NCBI RefSeq assembly: GCF_002929555.1
Contig: NZ_PJJP01000035.1
Location: forward strand, 1 to 64,000
Length of the DNA stretch: 64,000 nucleotides
Reading direction: 5' to 3'
From: Cryobacterium sp. N22
GTDB lineage: Bacteria > Actinomycetota > Actinomycetes > Actinomycetales > Microbacteriaceae
The position numbers and the translations under genes are program-made. The notes under the pieces are model-generated. The model made no database searches, was not told the DNA's origin, and saw nothing but the letters and a program-made list of their open reading frames with translations. This document shows, in pieces, positions 9,984 through 17,576 of the stretch. Each line of letters opens with the position of its first letter. Within the stretch, counting starts at the first letter, position 1.

Positions 9984-10894
9984 CGGGCGATCAGCTCGTC
10001 GGTGGAGAGGTCGGGCAGCGCAACGGTGACCTGGGTGCCCCACGGGTCGGTGACCGTCACGGAGCGGCCGTCGCCGGCGAACGGAATCGAGCGGGCGGTG
10101 AGGCGCGCGGTGAGGGACTGCAGGTCCGCGACGGCAGGCACGGTCACCGCCACATCGCCGAGGCCGAGGCTCGCCGCGCGGGGGCCTGAACCGCGGCTGT
10201 TCCAGGTGTTCATGGCGATGTGGTGGTGGTAGCCGCCGGCCGAGGCGAACAGCGCGCCCGGGTAGCTGCCCTGGGTCGCCTCGAAACCGAGCGCGTCGAC
10301 GTAAAACGCCCGCGCCGTCTGGATGTCGCCGACCTGCAGGTGCACGTGGCCGACCGCGCCGGGCAGGGCGGGACCGGCATCCAGGATCACCTGGTCGAGG
10401 TGGCTCTGCAGGTAGGCGTTGGGGTCGAGGTACTCGGTGGCCATCCGGATCTGTTCGCCGTCGTGGATCCAGGTGCTGCGGTCCCGGTCGGTGTACAGCT
10501 CGACGCCGTTGCCCTCCGGGTCGGTGAAGTAGAACGCCTCGCTCACGAGGTGGTCGCTGGATCCGATGAAGATACTGCGCGGGTCCTGCGCGGCGCGGTA
10601 GACCGTCGCCGCGAGGCTGCCGGGGGTCTCGAAGAGGAACGCGGTGTGGAACAGCCCGGCCTGTCGCGGGTCGACGCCGGGCAGGTCGGGGGTGTGGATC
10701 AGCCGCACGAGCGGCGTCGTTCCGCGCCCGAGCACCCGGTGCACCTCGCGGGCGCGGCTGCGCTCCTCGAGGGGCTCCATGGCGAAGGCCCGCGAGTAGT
10801 AGTCCGACATGGTCTCGAGGTCGCCGACCCGCAGGGTCACCGCGCCCATCGCCGTGTCGGCGTTGAGGATCTGCTCGTTTGCTGTGTCGCTCAT
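9980..10894 (-). CDS. Two-module VOC / ring-cleaving dioxygenase-like protein (MhqO-like)
   Basis: 304 residues, two vicinal-oxygen-chelate modules (about 14-135 and 160-290). Metal-ligand positions look intact: FHTAFLF and GVELYTD in module 1, VGHVHLQVGD and YHHHIAMNTW in module 2. Proteins of this length and order include catechol 2,3-dioxygenase-like MhqO/MhqE. Start ATG 10894 is preceded by GGGAGC. A perfect 12-base palindrome at 10924-10935 lies 30 bases upstream. First gene of a two-gene operon with the esterase at 9330. No MarR gene is adjacent, so the repressor would be encoded elsewhere. Confidence 0.8.
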   Translation of the reverse strand: MSDTANEQILNADTAMGAVTLRVGDLETMSDYYSRAFAMEPLEERSRAREVHRVLGRGTTPLVRLIHTPDLPGVDPRQAGLFHTAFLFETPGSLAATVYRAAQDPRSIFIGSSDHLVSEAFYFTDPEGNGVELYTDRDRSTWIHDGEQIRMATEYLDPNAYLQSHLDQVILDAGPALPGAVGHVHLQVGDIQTARAFYVDALGFEATQGSYPGALFASAGGYHHHIAMNTWNSRGSGPRAASLGLGDVAVTVPAVADLQSLTARLTARSIPFAGDGRSVTVTDPWGTQVTVALPDLSTDELIAR

Positions 10895-10923
10895 GGCTGG
10901 CTCCCGGTCTCGCTACGAATTGC

Positions 10924-10935
10924 TTGTAGCTACAA
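10924..10935. promoter_or_regulatory. Perfect palindrome upstream of the MhqO/MhqD-like operon, putative repressor site
   Basis: TTGTAGCTACAA is a perfect 12-base palindrome in an AT-richer patch, 30 bases before the first gene. Size and position fit a MarR-type operator; the binding protein is unknown. Confidence 0.6.
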
Positions 10936-10983
10936 CCATACAGCACATTCCTCGGCGAGTTGCCCCCGTGCGCAACTCGGTGA

Positions 10984-11376
10984 TCAGACCTGGCTGGTCA
11001 GCTGGATGAGATTGCCACAGGTGTCATCCAGCATGGCCACGACCACGGGGCCCATCGGCGTGGCAGGCTGGGTTATTCTCACGCCCTTCGCCTCCAGCTC
11101 ACGAACGGTGGCTACCACGTCATCGACGGCAAACGAGGTCGCCGGGATGCCGTCCTCGACCAGAGCCCGCTTGTACGCCTGCGCCGCCGGGTGCACGTCC
11201 GGCTCCAGCAGCAGTTCGACGCCGTCGGGCTCGCCCGGGCCGACCACGGTGAGCCAGCGGTGTTCGCCCACCGGCACATCCGTCTTCGGCAGGAAGCCGA
11301 GCTTGTCGGTGTAGAAGGCCAGGGCCTTCGCCTGGTCGTCGACGAAGACGCTGGTGACGTAGATGCGAATCGGCAT
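10984..11376 (-). CDS. Glyoxalase/VOC family protein
   Basis: 130 residues, a single VOC module: VTSVFVDDQAKALAFYTDKLGF start, then DGVELLLEP, TSFAVDDVVATVRELEAKGV and a C-terminal VVVAMLDDTCGNLIQL. This is the YaeR/glyoxalase I-like or bleomycin-resistance-like class; substrate unknown. Start ATG 11376 has CGAGGAGAATCCC upstream, a good ribosome binding site. It stands alone between the quinone-type operon and a 23-base-pair hairpin. Confidence 0.82.
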   Translation of the reverse strand: MPIRIYVTSVFVDDQAKALAFYTDKLGFLPKTDVPVGEHRWLTVVGPGEPDGVELLLEPDVHPAAQAYKRALVEDGIPATSFAVDDVVATVRELEAKGVRITQPATPMGPVVVAMLDDTCGNLIQLTSQV

Positions 11377-11426
11377 GGGATTCTCCTCGTTCGATGAAGC
11401 GGAGGGTGCGGTGCGCCGATCCTAAT

Positions 11427-11492
11427 GCTCGCGAAAGCGGCCGTGTGGTTGCCTCGGTTGGACGAGGTGACCACACGGCCGCTTTCGCGAGC
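11427..11492. repeat. Long perfect hairpin (23-bp stem)
   Basis: Bases 11427-11449 and 11470-11492 are perfect inverted copies (left arm begins GCTCGCGAAAGC, right arm ends GCTTTCGCGAGC), with a 20-base loop that itself contains CCTCG/CGAGG (11452-11456, 11463-11467). It lies in the gap between the ends of two minus-strand genes. There is no flanking T-run as in a classical intrinsic terminator; it could be a REP-like element or a stem-only terminator. Confidence 0.85.
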
Positions 11493-11519
11493 TGAGCTAG
11501 CGGGGATAGCTGCGGATGC

Positions 11520-12899
11520 TCAGGTGACGGGCACGCCGACGCGGAAGTTCGCGCCGTGGTGCTCGTCGGGCAGGCGGTCGCCGCGGCCGTGCAGCTTCTG
11601 CCGCAGGGTGCCCTCGGTGTACTCGGTGGGGTAGACGCCACGCTTCTGCAGCTCGGGCACCACCCAGGTGACCACGTCTTCGAAGGTGCCCGGCGTGATG
11701 GCGTAGGCGAGGTTGAACCCGTCCACGTCGGTCTCCGCCGCCCATTCCTCGAGCTGGTCGGCGATTTCCACGCCGGAGCCCACGATGAACGGTCCGAGGC
11801 CACCGATGGCGCCGGCACGGGCGATGTCGCCGACGGTCCACTCGGAGCCGTCGTGGTTCGCGGCCTGGAAGTTGGCCACCGTGGACTGGATGGCGTTGCT
11901 CTTGACGTTGCCGATCGGCTCGTCGAGCGCGTACGCGGACAGGTCGACGCCCATCCACCCCGACATGAAGACCAGGGCGCCCTCTTCGCTGGCGTAGCTG
12001 AGGTAGTCGAGGTACTTGGCCTGGGCCTTCTCGCTGGTCTCGTCGGTGATGATCGTGAGCAGCGTGTAGATCTTGGCGGAGTACCGGTCGCGGCCGGCGG
12101 CCTCGAGGGCGTCGCGGATCTTCGTGACCGTGCCCGCGAGGCCGGCCTTCGTCGACGCGGCCACGAAGATCGCCTCGGCGTTTCCGGCGGCGAACGCGAT
12201 GCCGCGGCTGGAGGCGCCGGCCTGGTAGATCACGGGCGAACGCTGCGGCGACGGCTCGGAGAGGTGGATGCCCGGCACCTGGAAGTGCTTGCCGGAGTGG
12301 CCGATGGAATGCACCTTGCTCGGGTCGGTGAAGACGCCGGTCTCGGTGTCGCGCACGACGGCGTCGTCCTCCCAGGAGCCCTCCCACAGCTTGTACAGCA
12401 CCTCGAGGTACTCGTCGGCGTAGTCGTAGCGGTCGTCGTGCTCGAGCTGGTCTTCGTTGCCCATGTTGCGGGCGGCGGAGGGCAGGTAGCCGGTCACCAC
12501 GTTCCAGCCGACCCGACCCTTGGTGAGGTGGTCGAGCGTGGACATGCGCCGGGCGAAGGGGTACGGGTGCTCGTACGCGGTGCCGGCGGTGACGCCGAAA
12601 CCGAGGTGCTCGGTGACATATGCCATTGCGGGAATGACCAGGAGCGGGTCGGCGACGGGGATCTGCGCGCCGTTGCGGATGGCCGCCTCGTTGGTGCCGC
12701 CGTAGACGTCGTAGGTGCCGAGAACGTCGGCGAGGAAGATGCCGTCGAAGCGCCCCTTCTCGAGCAGCTTGGCGAGCTCCGTCCAGTACCCGAGGTCGGT
12801 GTAGCTCTGCGACCTGTCGTCGGGGTGGCGCCACAGGCCGGAGGACTGATGGGCGACGCAGTTCATGTCGAAGGCATTGAAGCGAATCTGTCTGGGCAT
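11520..12899 (-). CDS. LLM-class flavin-dependent monooxygenase (NtaA/SnaA/DszA type)
   Basis: 459 residues, the size of the NtaA/SnaA/SoxA group of bacterial luciferase-like FMNH2-dependent monooxygenases. Visible: FNAFDMNCVAHQSSGLWRHP, AKLLEKGRFDGIFLADVLG, GFGVTAGTAYEHPYPFARRMSTLDHLTKGRVGWNVVTG (family core, flavin contact region), QVPGIHLSEPSPQRSPVIYQAGAS. Members oxidise nitrilotriacetate/EDTA, pristinamycin or organosulfur compounds; substrate here is open. It needs a flavin reductase, none of which is adjacent. It is divergent from the amine catabolism operon, with a 285-base spacer. Confidence 0.87.
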   Translation of the reverse strand: MPRQIRFNAFDMNCVAHQSSGLWRHPDDRSQSYTDLGYWTELAKLLEKGRFDGIFLADVLGTYDVYGGTNEAAIRNGAQIPVADPLLVIPAMAYVTEHLGFGVTAGTAYEHPYPFARRMSTLDHLTKGRVGWNVVTGYLPSAARNMGNEDQLEHDDRYDYADEYLEVLYKLWEGSWEDDAVVRDTETGVFTDPSKVHSIGHSGKHFQVPGIHLSEPSPQRSPVIYQAGASSRGIAFAAGNAEAIFVAASTKAGLAGTVTKIRDALEAAGRDRYSAKIYTLLTIITDETSEKAQAKYLDYLSYASEEGALVFMSGWMGVDLSAYALDEPIGNVKSNAIQSTVANFQAANHDGSEWTVGDIARAGAIGGLGPFIVGSGVEIADQLEEWAAETDVDGFNLAYAITPGTFEDVVTWVVPELQKRGVYPTEYTEGTLRQKLHGRGDRLPDEHHGANFRVGVPVT

Positions 12900-12987
12900 T
12901 CACCCATGCTCACCTTTTCACCCGCCGGCCACATCCCCGGCCGAAACACGACGTCACACGCTGAAGGGACGCAGAATCTGCGACCTC

Positions 12988-13041
12988 CCGTCGTTCGGGC
13001 CGGATGGATGCAAGATCCTGCATCCCGCGCCGGCCCGACGG
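12988..13041. other. Imperfect palindrome in the divergent spacer 12900-13184
   Basis: CCGTCG and GGGCCGG (12988-13003) pair with CCGGCCCGACGG (13030-13041), leaving a four-base bulge; inside, GGATGCA-N6-TGCATCC (13006-13025) forms a second stem. Nearby, GCAGAATCTGC (12971-12981) is also palindromic. The spacer separates the monooxygenase from the amine operon and otherwise shows no gene. Regulator binding is possible but unproven. Confidence 0.45.
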
Positions 13042-13184
13042 CGGTGTTCGGCCGACACCACCAGGGGTGCCTTTTCTCCCGGCCAGGTGCCATACTGGGC
13101 CCGAATCACCGCTCTTCTGCCGACCAGCAGACCTGCACGCCACGCACGACCACTCGGCACGACCACTCAACGATGAGGAGCACC

Positions 13185-14615
13185 GTGAGCACCCCGATTC
13201 TGTCCAATTTCATCAATGGCCGATTCGTTTCGCCGACCGGCACCGGGCTGCTCGACATCGTCGATCCGACGACCGGCACCATCGTGGCCAGGGCCCCGGT
13301 CTCCACCGCGGGCGACGTCGACCTGGCCATGCGCGCCGCCAAGGCAGCCTTCCCCGGCTGGAGCCGCAAGACCCCGGGCGAACGGCAGCGGGCCCTGTTG
13401 CTGCTCGCGGACGCCGTCGAGGCCAACAGTGATGCCATCGTCGAGGCCCAGCACCGCAACACGGGCCAGCCGCGCGCCACCATCGCCGCCGACGAGGTGG
13501 CCGCCGGAGCCGACCAGCTGCGGTTCTTCGCCGGCGCCGCCCGGCTGCTCGAGGGCAAGTCGGCCGGCGAGTACCTCGAGGGAATGACCTCCTGGGTACG
13601 CCGCGAACCCATCGGGGTGGTGGGCCAGGTCACCCCGTGGAACTTCCCGTTCCTCATGGCCATCTGGAAGATCGGCCCGGCCCTGGCCGTGGGCAACACC
13701 CTCGTGCTCAAGCCCAGCGACACCACCCCGGAGTCCACCCTCGAACTCGCCCGGATCAGCCAGGGCATCCTGCCCGACGGTGTGATGAACATCGTGCTCG
13801 GCGACGCCGGCACCGGCGCGTTGATCGTGGAGCACCCGGTGCCCGGACTCGTCTCGATCACCGGCAGCGTGCGCGCCGGCATGGCCGTGGCGTCCGGCGC
13901 CGCGCACACCCTCAAGCGCGCACACCTCGAACTCGGCGGCAAGGCGCCCGCGGTGGTGTTCGGTGACGTCGACGTGGCCAAGGTCGCGTCCGCCATCGCC
14001 GACTTCTCCTTCTATAACGCCGGCCAGGACTGCACCGCCATCACCCGGGTGCTCGTGCATGAGTCCATCCACGACGAATTCGTGGGCGCGTTCACGGCCG
14101 AGGCCGAGCTGCGCACCACCGGGTCCGCCGACGACGCCGACAACTACTTCGGGCCGCTCAACAACATCCGCCACTTCACCGAGGTGGTCGAGAAGGTGGC
14201 GGCCCTGCCGGCGCACGCGGTGATCAGCACCGGCGGCCACCAGGTGGGCGAGGCGGGCTTCTACTTCGAACCCACCGTGGTCACCCAGGTGCGCCAGACG
14301 GATGCGATCGTGCAGGACGAGACGTTCGGCCCGGTGATCACGGTGCAAAGCTTCGGCACCGAGGAGGAGGCCATCACCATGGCCAACGACGTGCGCTATG
14401 CACTGGCCTCGAGCGTCTGGACCCGGGACCACGCCCGCGCCCTGAGAGTCTCCCGCGACCTCGACTTCGGCGCCGTCTGGATCAACACGCACATCCTGCT
14501 CACCGCCGAGATGCCGCACGGCGGCTTCAAGTACTCCGGCTACGGCAAGGACCTCTCCATGTACGGCGTCGAGGACTACACCCGCATCAAGCACGTCATG
14601 AGCTCGCTCGAATAG
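13185..14615 (+). CDS. Aldehyde dehydrogenase, aminobutyraldehyde dehydrogenase type
   Basis: 476 residues from GTG 13185, which has GAGGAG just upstream; ATG 13173 is a weaker alternative. The frame is open for about 1.6 kb upstream as a shadow of the opposite gene. ALDH marks: TPWNFPFLMAIWK, LKPSDTTPEST, ITGSVRAG, LELGGKAP with the general base Glu 249, GQDCTA with catalytic Cys 283, and ETFGPVI. Overall it resembles gamma-aminobutyraldehyde dehydrogenases (PatD/YdcW). Directly followed by a copper amine oxidase gene (11-base gap with AGGAAA), so it likely oxidises the aldehyde made by that enzyme. Confidence 0.88.
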   Translation: MSTPILSNFINGRFVSPTGTGLLDIVDPTTGTIVARAPVSTAGDVDLAMRAAKAAFPGWSRKTPGERQRALLLLADAVEANSDAIVEAQHRNTGQPRATIAADEVAAGADQLRFFAGAARLLEGKSAGEYLEGMTSWVRREPIGVVGQVTPWNFPFLMAIWKIGPALAVGNTLVLKPSDTTPESTLELARISQGILPDGVMNIVLGDAGTGALIVEHPVPGLVSITGSVRAGMAVASGAAHTLKRAHLELGGKAPAVVFGDVDVAKVASAIADFSFYNAGQDCTAITRVLVHESIHDEFVGAFTAEAELRTTGSADDADNYFGPLNNIRHFTEVVEKVAALPAHAVISTGGHQVGEAGFYFEPTVVTQVRQTDAIVQDETFGPVITVQSFGTEEEAITMANDVRYALASSVWTRDHARALRVSRDLDFGAVWINTHILLTAEMPHGGFKYSGYGKDLSMYGVEDYTRIKHVMSSLE

Positions 14616-14626
14616 ACAGGAAACCG

Positions 14627-16618
14627 ATGACCTTTCATCCTCTCGACCCCCTGACCGGCCCCGAGTTCACCCAGGCGGCGGCCGTGCTCGCCCGTGAGCA
14701 CGGGGTAGGTGAGGGCTGGCGGTTCGCCTCGATCGAACTCGTCGAGCCGGCCAAGCCCGCCCTCGCCGAATTCGAGGCCACCGGTGTCGCCCCGGAACGC
14801 CGGGCCCGCCTGGTGGTGCTGCACCGTGCCCGGAACCACACCTGGGTGGCCGTGGTGTCCCTGGACAGCGACACCCTCCTCGAGTGGGGGCAGGTTGTGG
14901 GAGTGCAGGCCAACTTCACCGTCGACGAGTGGGAAGAGGCCGACGCGGCGCTGCGGGCGCATCCGGAGGTCGTGGCCGCGCTGGCCAAACGCGGCATCGA
15001 TGACCTCGAGAACGTCTTCATCGACACCTGGACCTACGGCGACGCCGTGATCCCCGACGTCTACCGCGGGCTGCGCCTGGGCTGGGCCGACGTCTGGGTG
15101 CGGAGCGTGGCCGGCGCGAACCCCTACGCGGGACCGGTGAGCGGGCTGCACTTCGTGATCGACGTCAACACCATGAACCTGCTCGAGATCGAAGACACCT
15201 TCGCCGTTGACCCGCCGAACGTGATGGGCGAGTACGTGCCGCACCTGGTGCCCGAACGCATCCGCAACGCCGGCACCCGGCCGAAGTTGAAGCCGTTGGA
15301 CATCGTGCAGCCGGAGGGGCCGAGCTTCAGCGTGGACGGCAACCTGGTGCAGTGGCAGAACTGGTCGCTGCGGGTGGGGTTCAACTACCGCGAGGGCATG
15401 ACGCTGCACCGGGTGACCTACACGGATGCCGGCCGCGAGCGCCCGATCGCCAACCGCCTCTCGTTCTCCGAGATGGTGGTGCCGTACCGCGACCCGAGCG
15501 TCGACCACTTCCGCCGCACCGCGTTCGATATCGGCGAGTGGGGCCTGGGTTTCATGACCACCTCGCTGGAGCTCGGCTGCGACTGCCTGGGCGAGATCCG
15601 CTACATCGACGCCGTGCTGCACAACAGCGCCGGCGAGCCGTATTCGATCCCCAACGCGTTCTGCATCCACGAGGAAGACAACGCCGTGCTCTGGAAGCAC
15701 GTCGACCACGACGGCGGCGCCGAAGTGCGCCGGATGCGCCGGCTGGTGGTGTCCTTCCACGTGACCGTGGCCAACTACGAGTACCTCGTCTACTGGCGGT
15801 TCTACCAGGACGGCAACATCGAGTGCGAGGTGCGCGCCACCGGCATCATGGTGGTCACCCACCTCGACCCCGGCCAGCCGCACCCCAACGGCACTCTCGT
15901 CGACGAGCGCACCTACGCGCCGTTCCACCAGCACTTCATCGTGGCCCGGATGGACCTCGACATCGACGGCCCGGCCAACACCGTGTACCGCAGCGAAACC
16001 CGCATCGAACCGATCGACGCGGCGAACCCGCTCGGGCTGGCGCTCACGCAACAGAACACCCCGATCGAGACCGAGGGCTTCGACGACTTCGACTGGAACA
16101 CCCAGCGGGCCTGGAAGGTGGTGAACGAGCAGACCCTGAACGGGCTCGGCACCCCGGTGTCGTACAAGCTCGTGCCCGGCGGCGCCATCCCGTCGTTCTT
16201 CCACCCGGGCGCCCCGGCCCTCACCCGAGCCCAGGTGATCGGCCACACGGTGTGGGTCACCCCCAACGACGACGCCCAGCGCTGGCCCTGCGGCGAGTTC
16301 GTGAACCAGAGCGGCGTCGACCACGGCCTGCCCGAGTGGATCACGGCCGGCCGCGCCGTACGCGACACCGACGTGGTGCTCTGGTACACCTTCGGCATCC
16401 ACCACATCACCCGGCCGGAGGAATGGCCGGTGATGCCCGCCGACACCGTCTCGTTCTGGCTGAAGCCAGTGGGCTTCTTCGACCGCAATCCATCGCTCGA
16501 CGTGGCACCCAGCGAGGCGCACTGCGCCCCCGGCATGGAGCACGGCGGGATGGCCGACCACCAGCATGAGCACAGCAGCCCGGATGCCCCCGGCACCGAA
16601 CCAAGGAGAACAGCGTGA
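14627..16618 (+). CDS. Copper-containing primary amine oxidase (topaquinone enzyme)
   Basis: 663 residues, no signal peptide. It converts primary amines, O2 and water to aldehydes, ammonia and H2O2. Active-site residues can be placed: the topaquinone precursor Tyr 384 in VANYEYLVYW (N-Y-E-Y consensus), catalytic base Asp 301 in TAFDIGEWGLG, copper ligands His 434 and His 436 in FHQHFIV, and the third His at 592/593 in FGIHHITRPEEWPVMP. The 83-residue Asp-Tyr spacing and these positions are close to those of the Arthrobacter globiformis enzymes. Second gene of the amine operon; its last bases overlap the next gene as GTGA. Substrate range (phenylethylamine, tyramine, histamine or putrescine) is not decided by sequence. 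Confidence 0.93.
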   Translation: MTFHPLDPLTGPEFTQAAAVLAREHGVGEGWRFASIELVEPAKPALAEFEATGVAPERRARLVVLHRARNHTWVAVVSLDSDTLLEWGQVVGVQANFTVDEWEEADAALRAHPEVVAALAKRGIDDLENVFIDTWTYGDAVIPDVYRGLRLGWADVWVRSVAGANPYAGPVSGLHFVIDVNTMNLLEIEDTFAVDPPNVMGEYVPHLVPERIRNAGTRPKLKPLDIVQPEGPSFSVDGNLVQWQNWSLRVGFNYREGMTLHRVTYTDAGRERPIANRLSFSEMVVPYRDPSVDHFRRTAFDIGEWGLGFMTTSLELGCDCLGEIRYIDAVLHNSAGEPYSIPNAFCIHEEDNAVLWKHVDHDGGAEVRRMRRLVVSFHVTVANYEYLVYWRFYQDGNIECEVRATGIMVVTHLDPGQPHPNGTLVDERTYAPFHQHFIVARMDLDIDGPANTVYRSETRIEPIDAANPLGLALTQQNTPIETEGFDDFDWNTQRAWKVVNEQTLNGLGTPVSYKLVPGGAIPSFFHPGAPALTRAQVIGHTVWVTPNDDAQRWPCGEFVNQSGVDHGLPEWITAGRAVRDTDVVLWYTFGIHHITRPEEWPVMPADTVSFWLKPVGFFDRNPSLDVAPSEAHCAPGMEHGGMADHQHEHSSPDAPGTEPRRTA

Positions 16619-17487
16619 CGCGAGTACCGAACTATGTGGTGGCCTACGAGGCCACCGCCCAAGGCCGCGAGTCCCTCGAGCTGGGCATCGCGATGGCCAG
16701 GAGCACCGCGGCCGAACTGCGCATCTGCCTGGTGCTGCAGCGCGTCACCGCGGCCCCGGCGAAGATCCACGCCGCGAGCAGCGACTTCGAGGTTCTCCTG
16801 GCCGACCAGGCCACGAAGTGGCTGGAGCAGGCCGCCGGCTGGGTGCCCGCCGACGTCACCGCCACGACCCATCTACTCTGGGCCGAATCCACCTCGGAGG
16901 GCCTGATCCAGGCCGCCACAGACCTCGATTCCGACCGGATCGTGGTGGGCGCCGCCCGTGGCGGACTGTTCAACAGGTTCACCATCGGCAGCGTCGCCAA
17001 CGCCTTGCTGCACGCCTCCCCCGTGCCCGTGGCCCTCGCCCCGCACGGCTACCACGCCCCCGCCCAGCTCACCCGGATCACCTGCGCGATCGGCACCCGG
17101 CCGGGCTGGGAAGCGCTGCTCGACTCGCTGGTGGCGTTCTCCAACGGATTGGGCGTCGACCTGCGCTTCGTGACGCTGGTGGAGGTCGACGCGGCCCGGG
17201 AGAAGCAGTCACCGGCCGCCGCCGGCAGCACCGCCCACCTCGATGCCGTGCTCGCCTACTACGAACGGCACTCGACCAGCCACGGCATCATCACGACCGA
17301 GGTCGGCACCGGCAAGAGCGTCGAAGACGCGGTCGAGGCCCTCGACTGGCGCGCCGACGAGCTCGCGTTCGTCGGGTCCAGCCGGCTGGCCGCGCCACGC
17401 ACGATCTTCCTCGGCATCACCGCCCACCGCATGCTGCATGCCCTGCCGGTGCCGCTCGTCGTCGTTCCGACCTCGCCCCGCCCGTAG
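16615..17487 (+). CDS. Tandem universal stress protein (two Usp domains)
   Basis: 290 residues starting at GTG 16615, overlapping the amine oxidase stop. Two Usp folds: residues about 4-145 with IVVGAARGGLFNRFTIGSVANALL (nucleotide-binding G-x-G-x9-G-S type loop) and about 150-288, whose matching loop is degraded (FVGSSRLAAPRTIFLGITAHRML). Usp proteins bind ATP or small ligands and modulate stress responses. Lying between an H2O2-producing oxidase and its putative permease, it may help tolerate peroxide or aldehyde or regulate uptake; this is inference. AAGGAG precedes the start. Confidence 0.85.
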   Translation: MTRVPNYVVAYEATAQGRESLELGIAMARSTAAELRICLVLQRVTAAPAKIHAASSDFEVLLADQATKWLEQAAGWVPADVTATTHLLWAESTSEGLIQAATDLDSDRIVVGAARGGLFNRFTIGSVANALLHASPVPVALAPHGYHAPAQLTRITCAIGTRPGWEALLDSLVAFSNGLGVDLRFVTLVEVDAAREKQSPAAAGSTAHLDAVLAYYERHSTSHGIITTEVGTGKSVEDAVEALDWRADELAFVGSSRLAAPRTIFLGITAHRMLHALPVPLVVVPTSPRP

Positions 17488-17507
17488 CAACCAGCCCCCG
17501 CAACTCA

Positions 17508-17555
17508 TTCAACCCGTAGCTGTTTCAACCCGTAGCTGATTTCGACCCGTAGCTG
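17508..17555. repeat. Three tandem 15-base repeats between usp and permease genes
   Basis: TTCAACCCGTAGCTG at 17508-17522 and 17524-17538 and TTCGACCCGTAGCTG at 17541-17555, at 16-17 base spacing. They follow the usp stop (CGCCCGTAG), which resembles the repeat, and end just before the ribosome binding region (AAAGGAC) of the permease gene. Confidence 0.8.
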
Positions 17556-17576
17556 ATCCGACCAAAGGACAGGTTC

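Noticed and set aside
11556..13184. Long upstream extension of the aldehyde dehydrogenase frame (1019 codons in all)
   Set aside because: The first 540 codons are antisense to the monooxygenase gene and have no similarity; the dehydrogenase starts at 13185.
14576..16573. 665-codon minus-strand frame over the amine oxidase gene
   Set aside because: Val/His/Gly-rich shadow; the plus strand has intact active-site residues.
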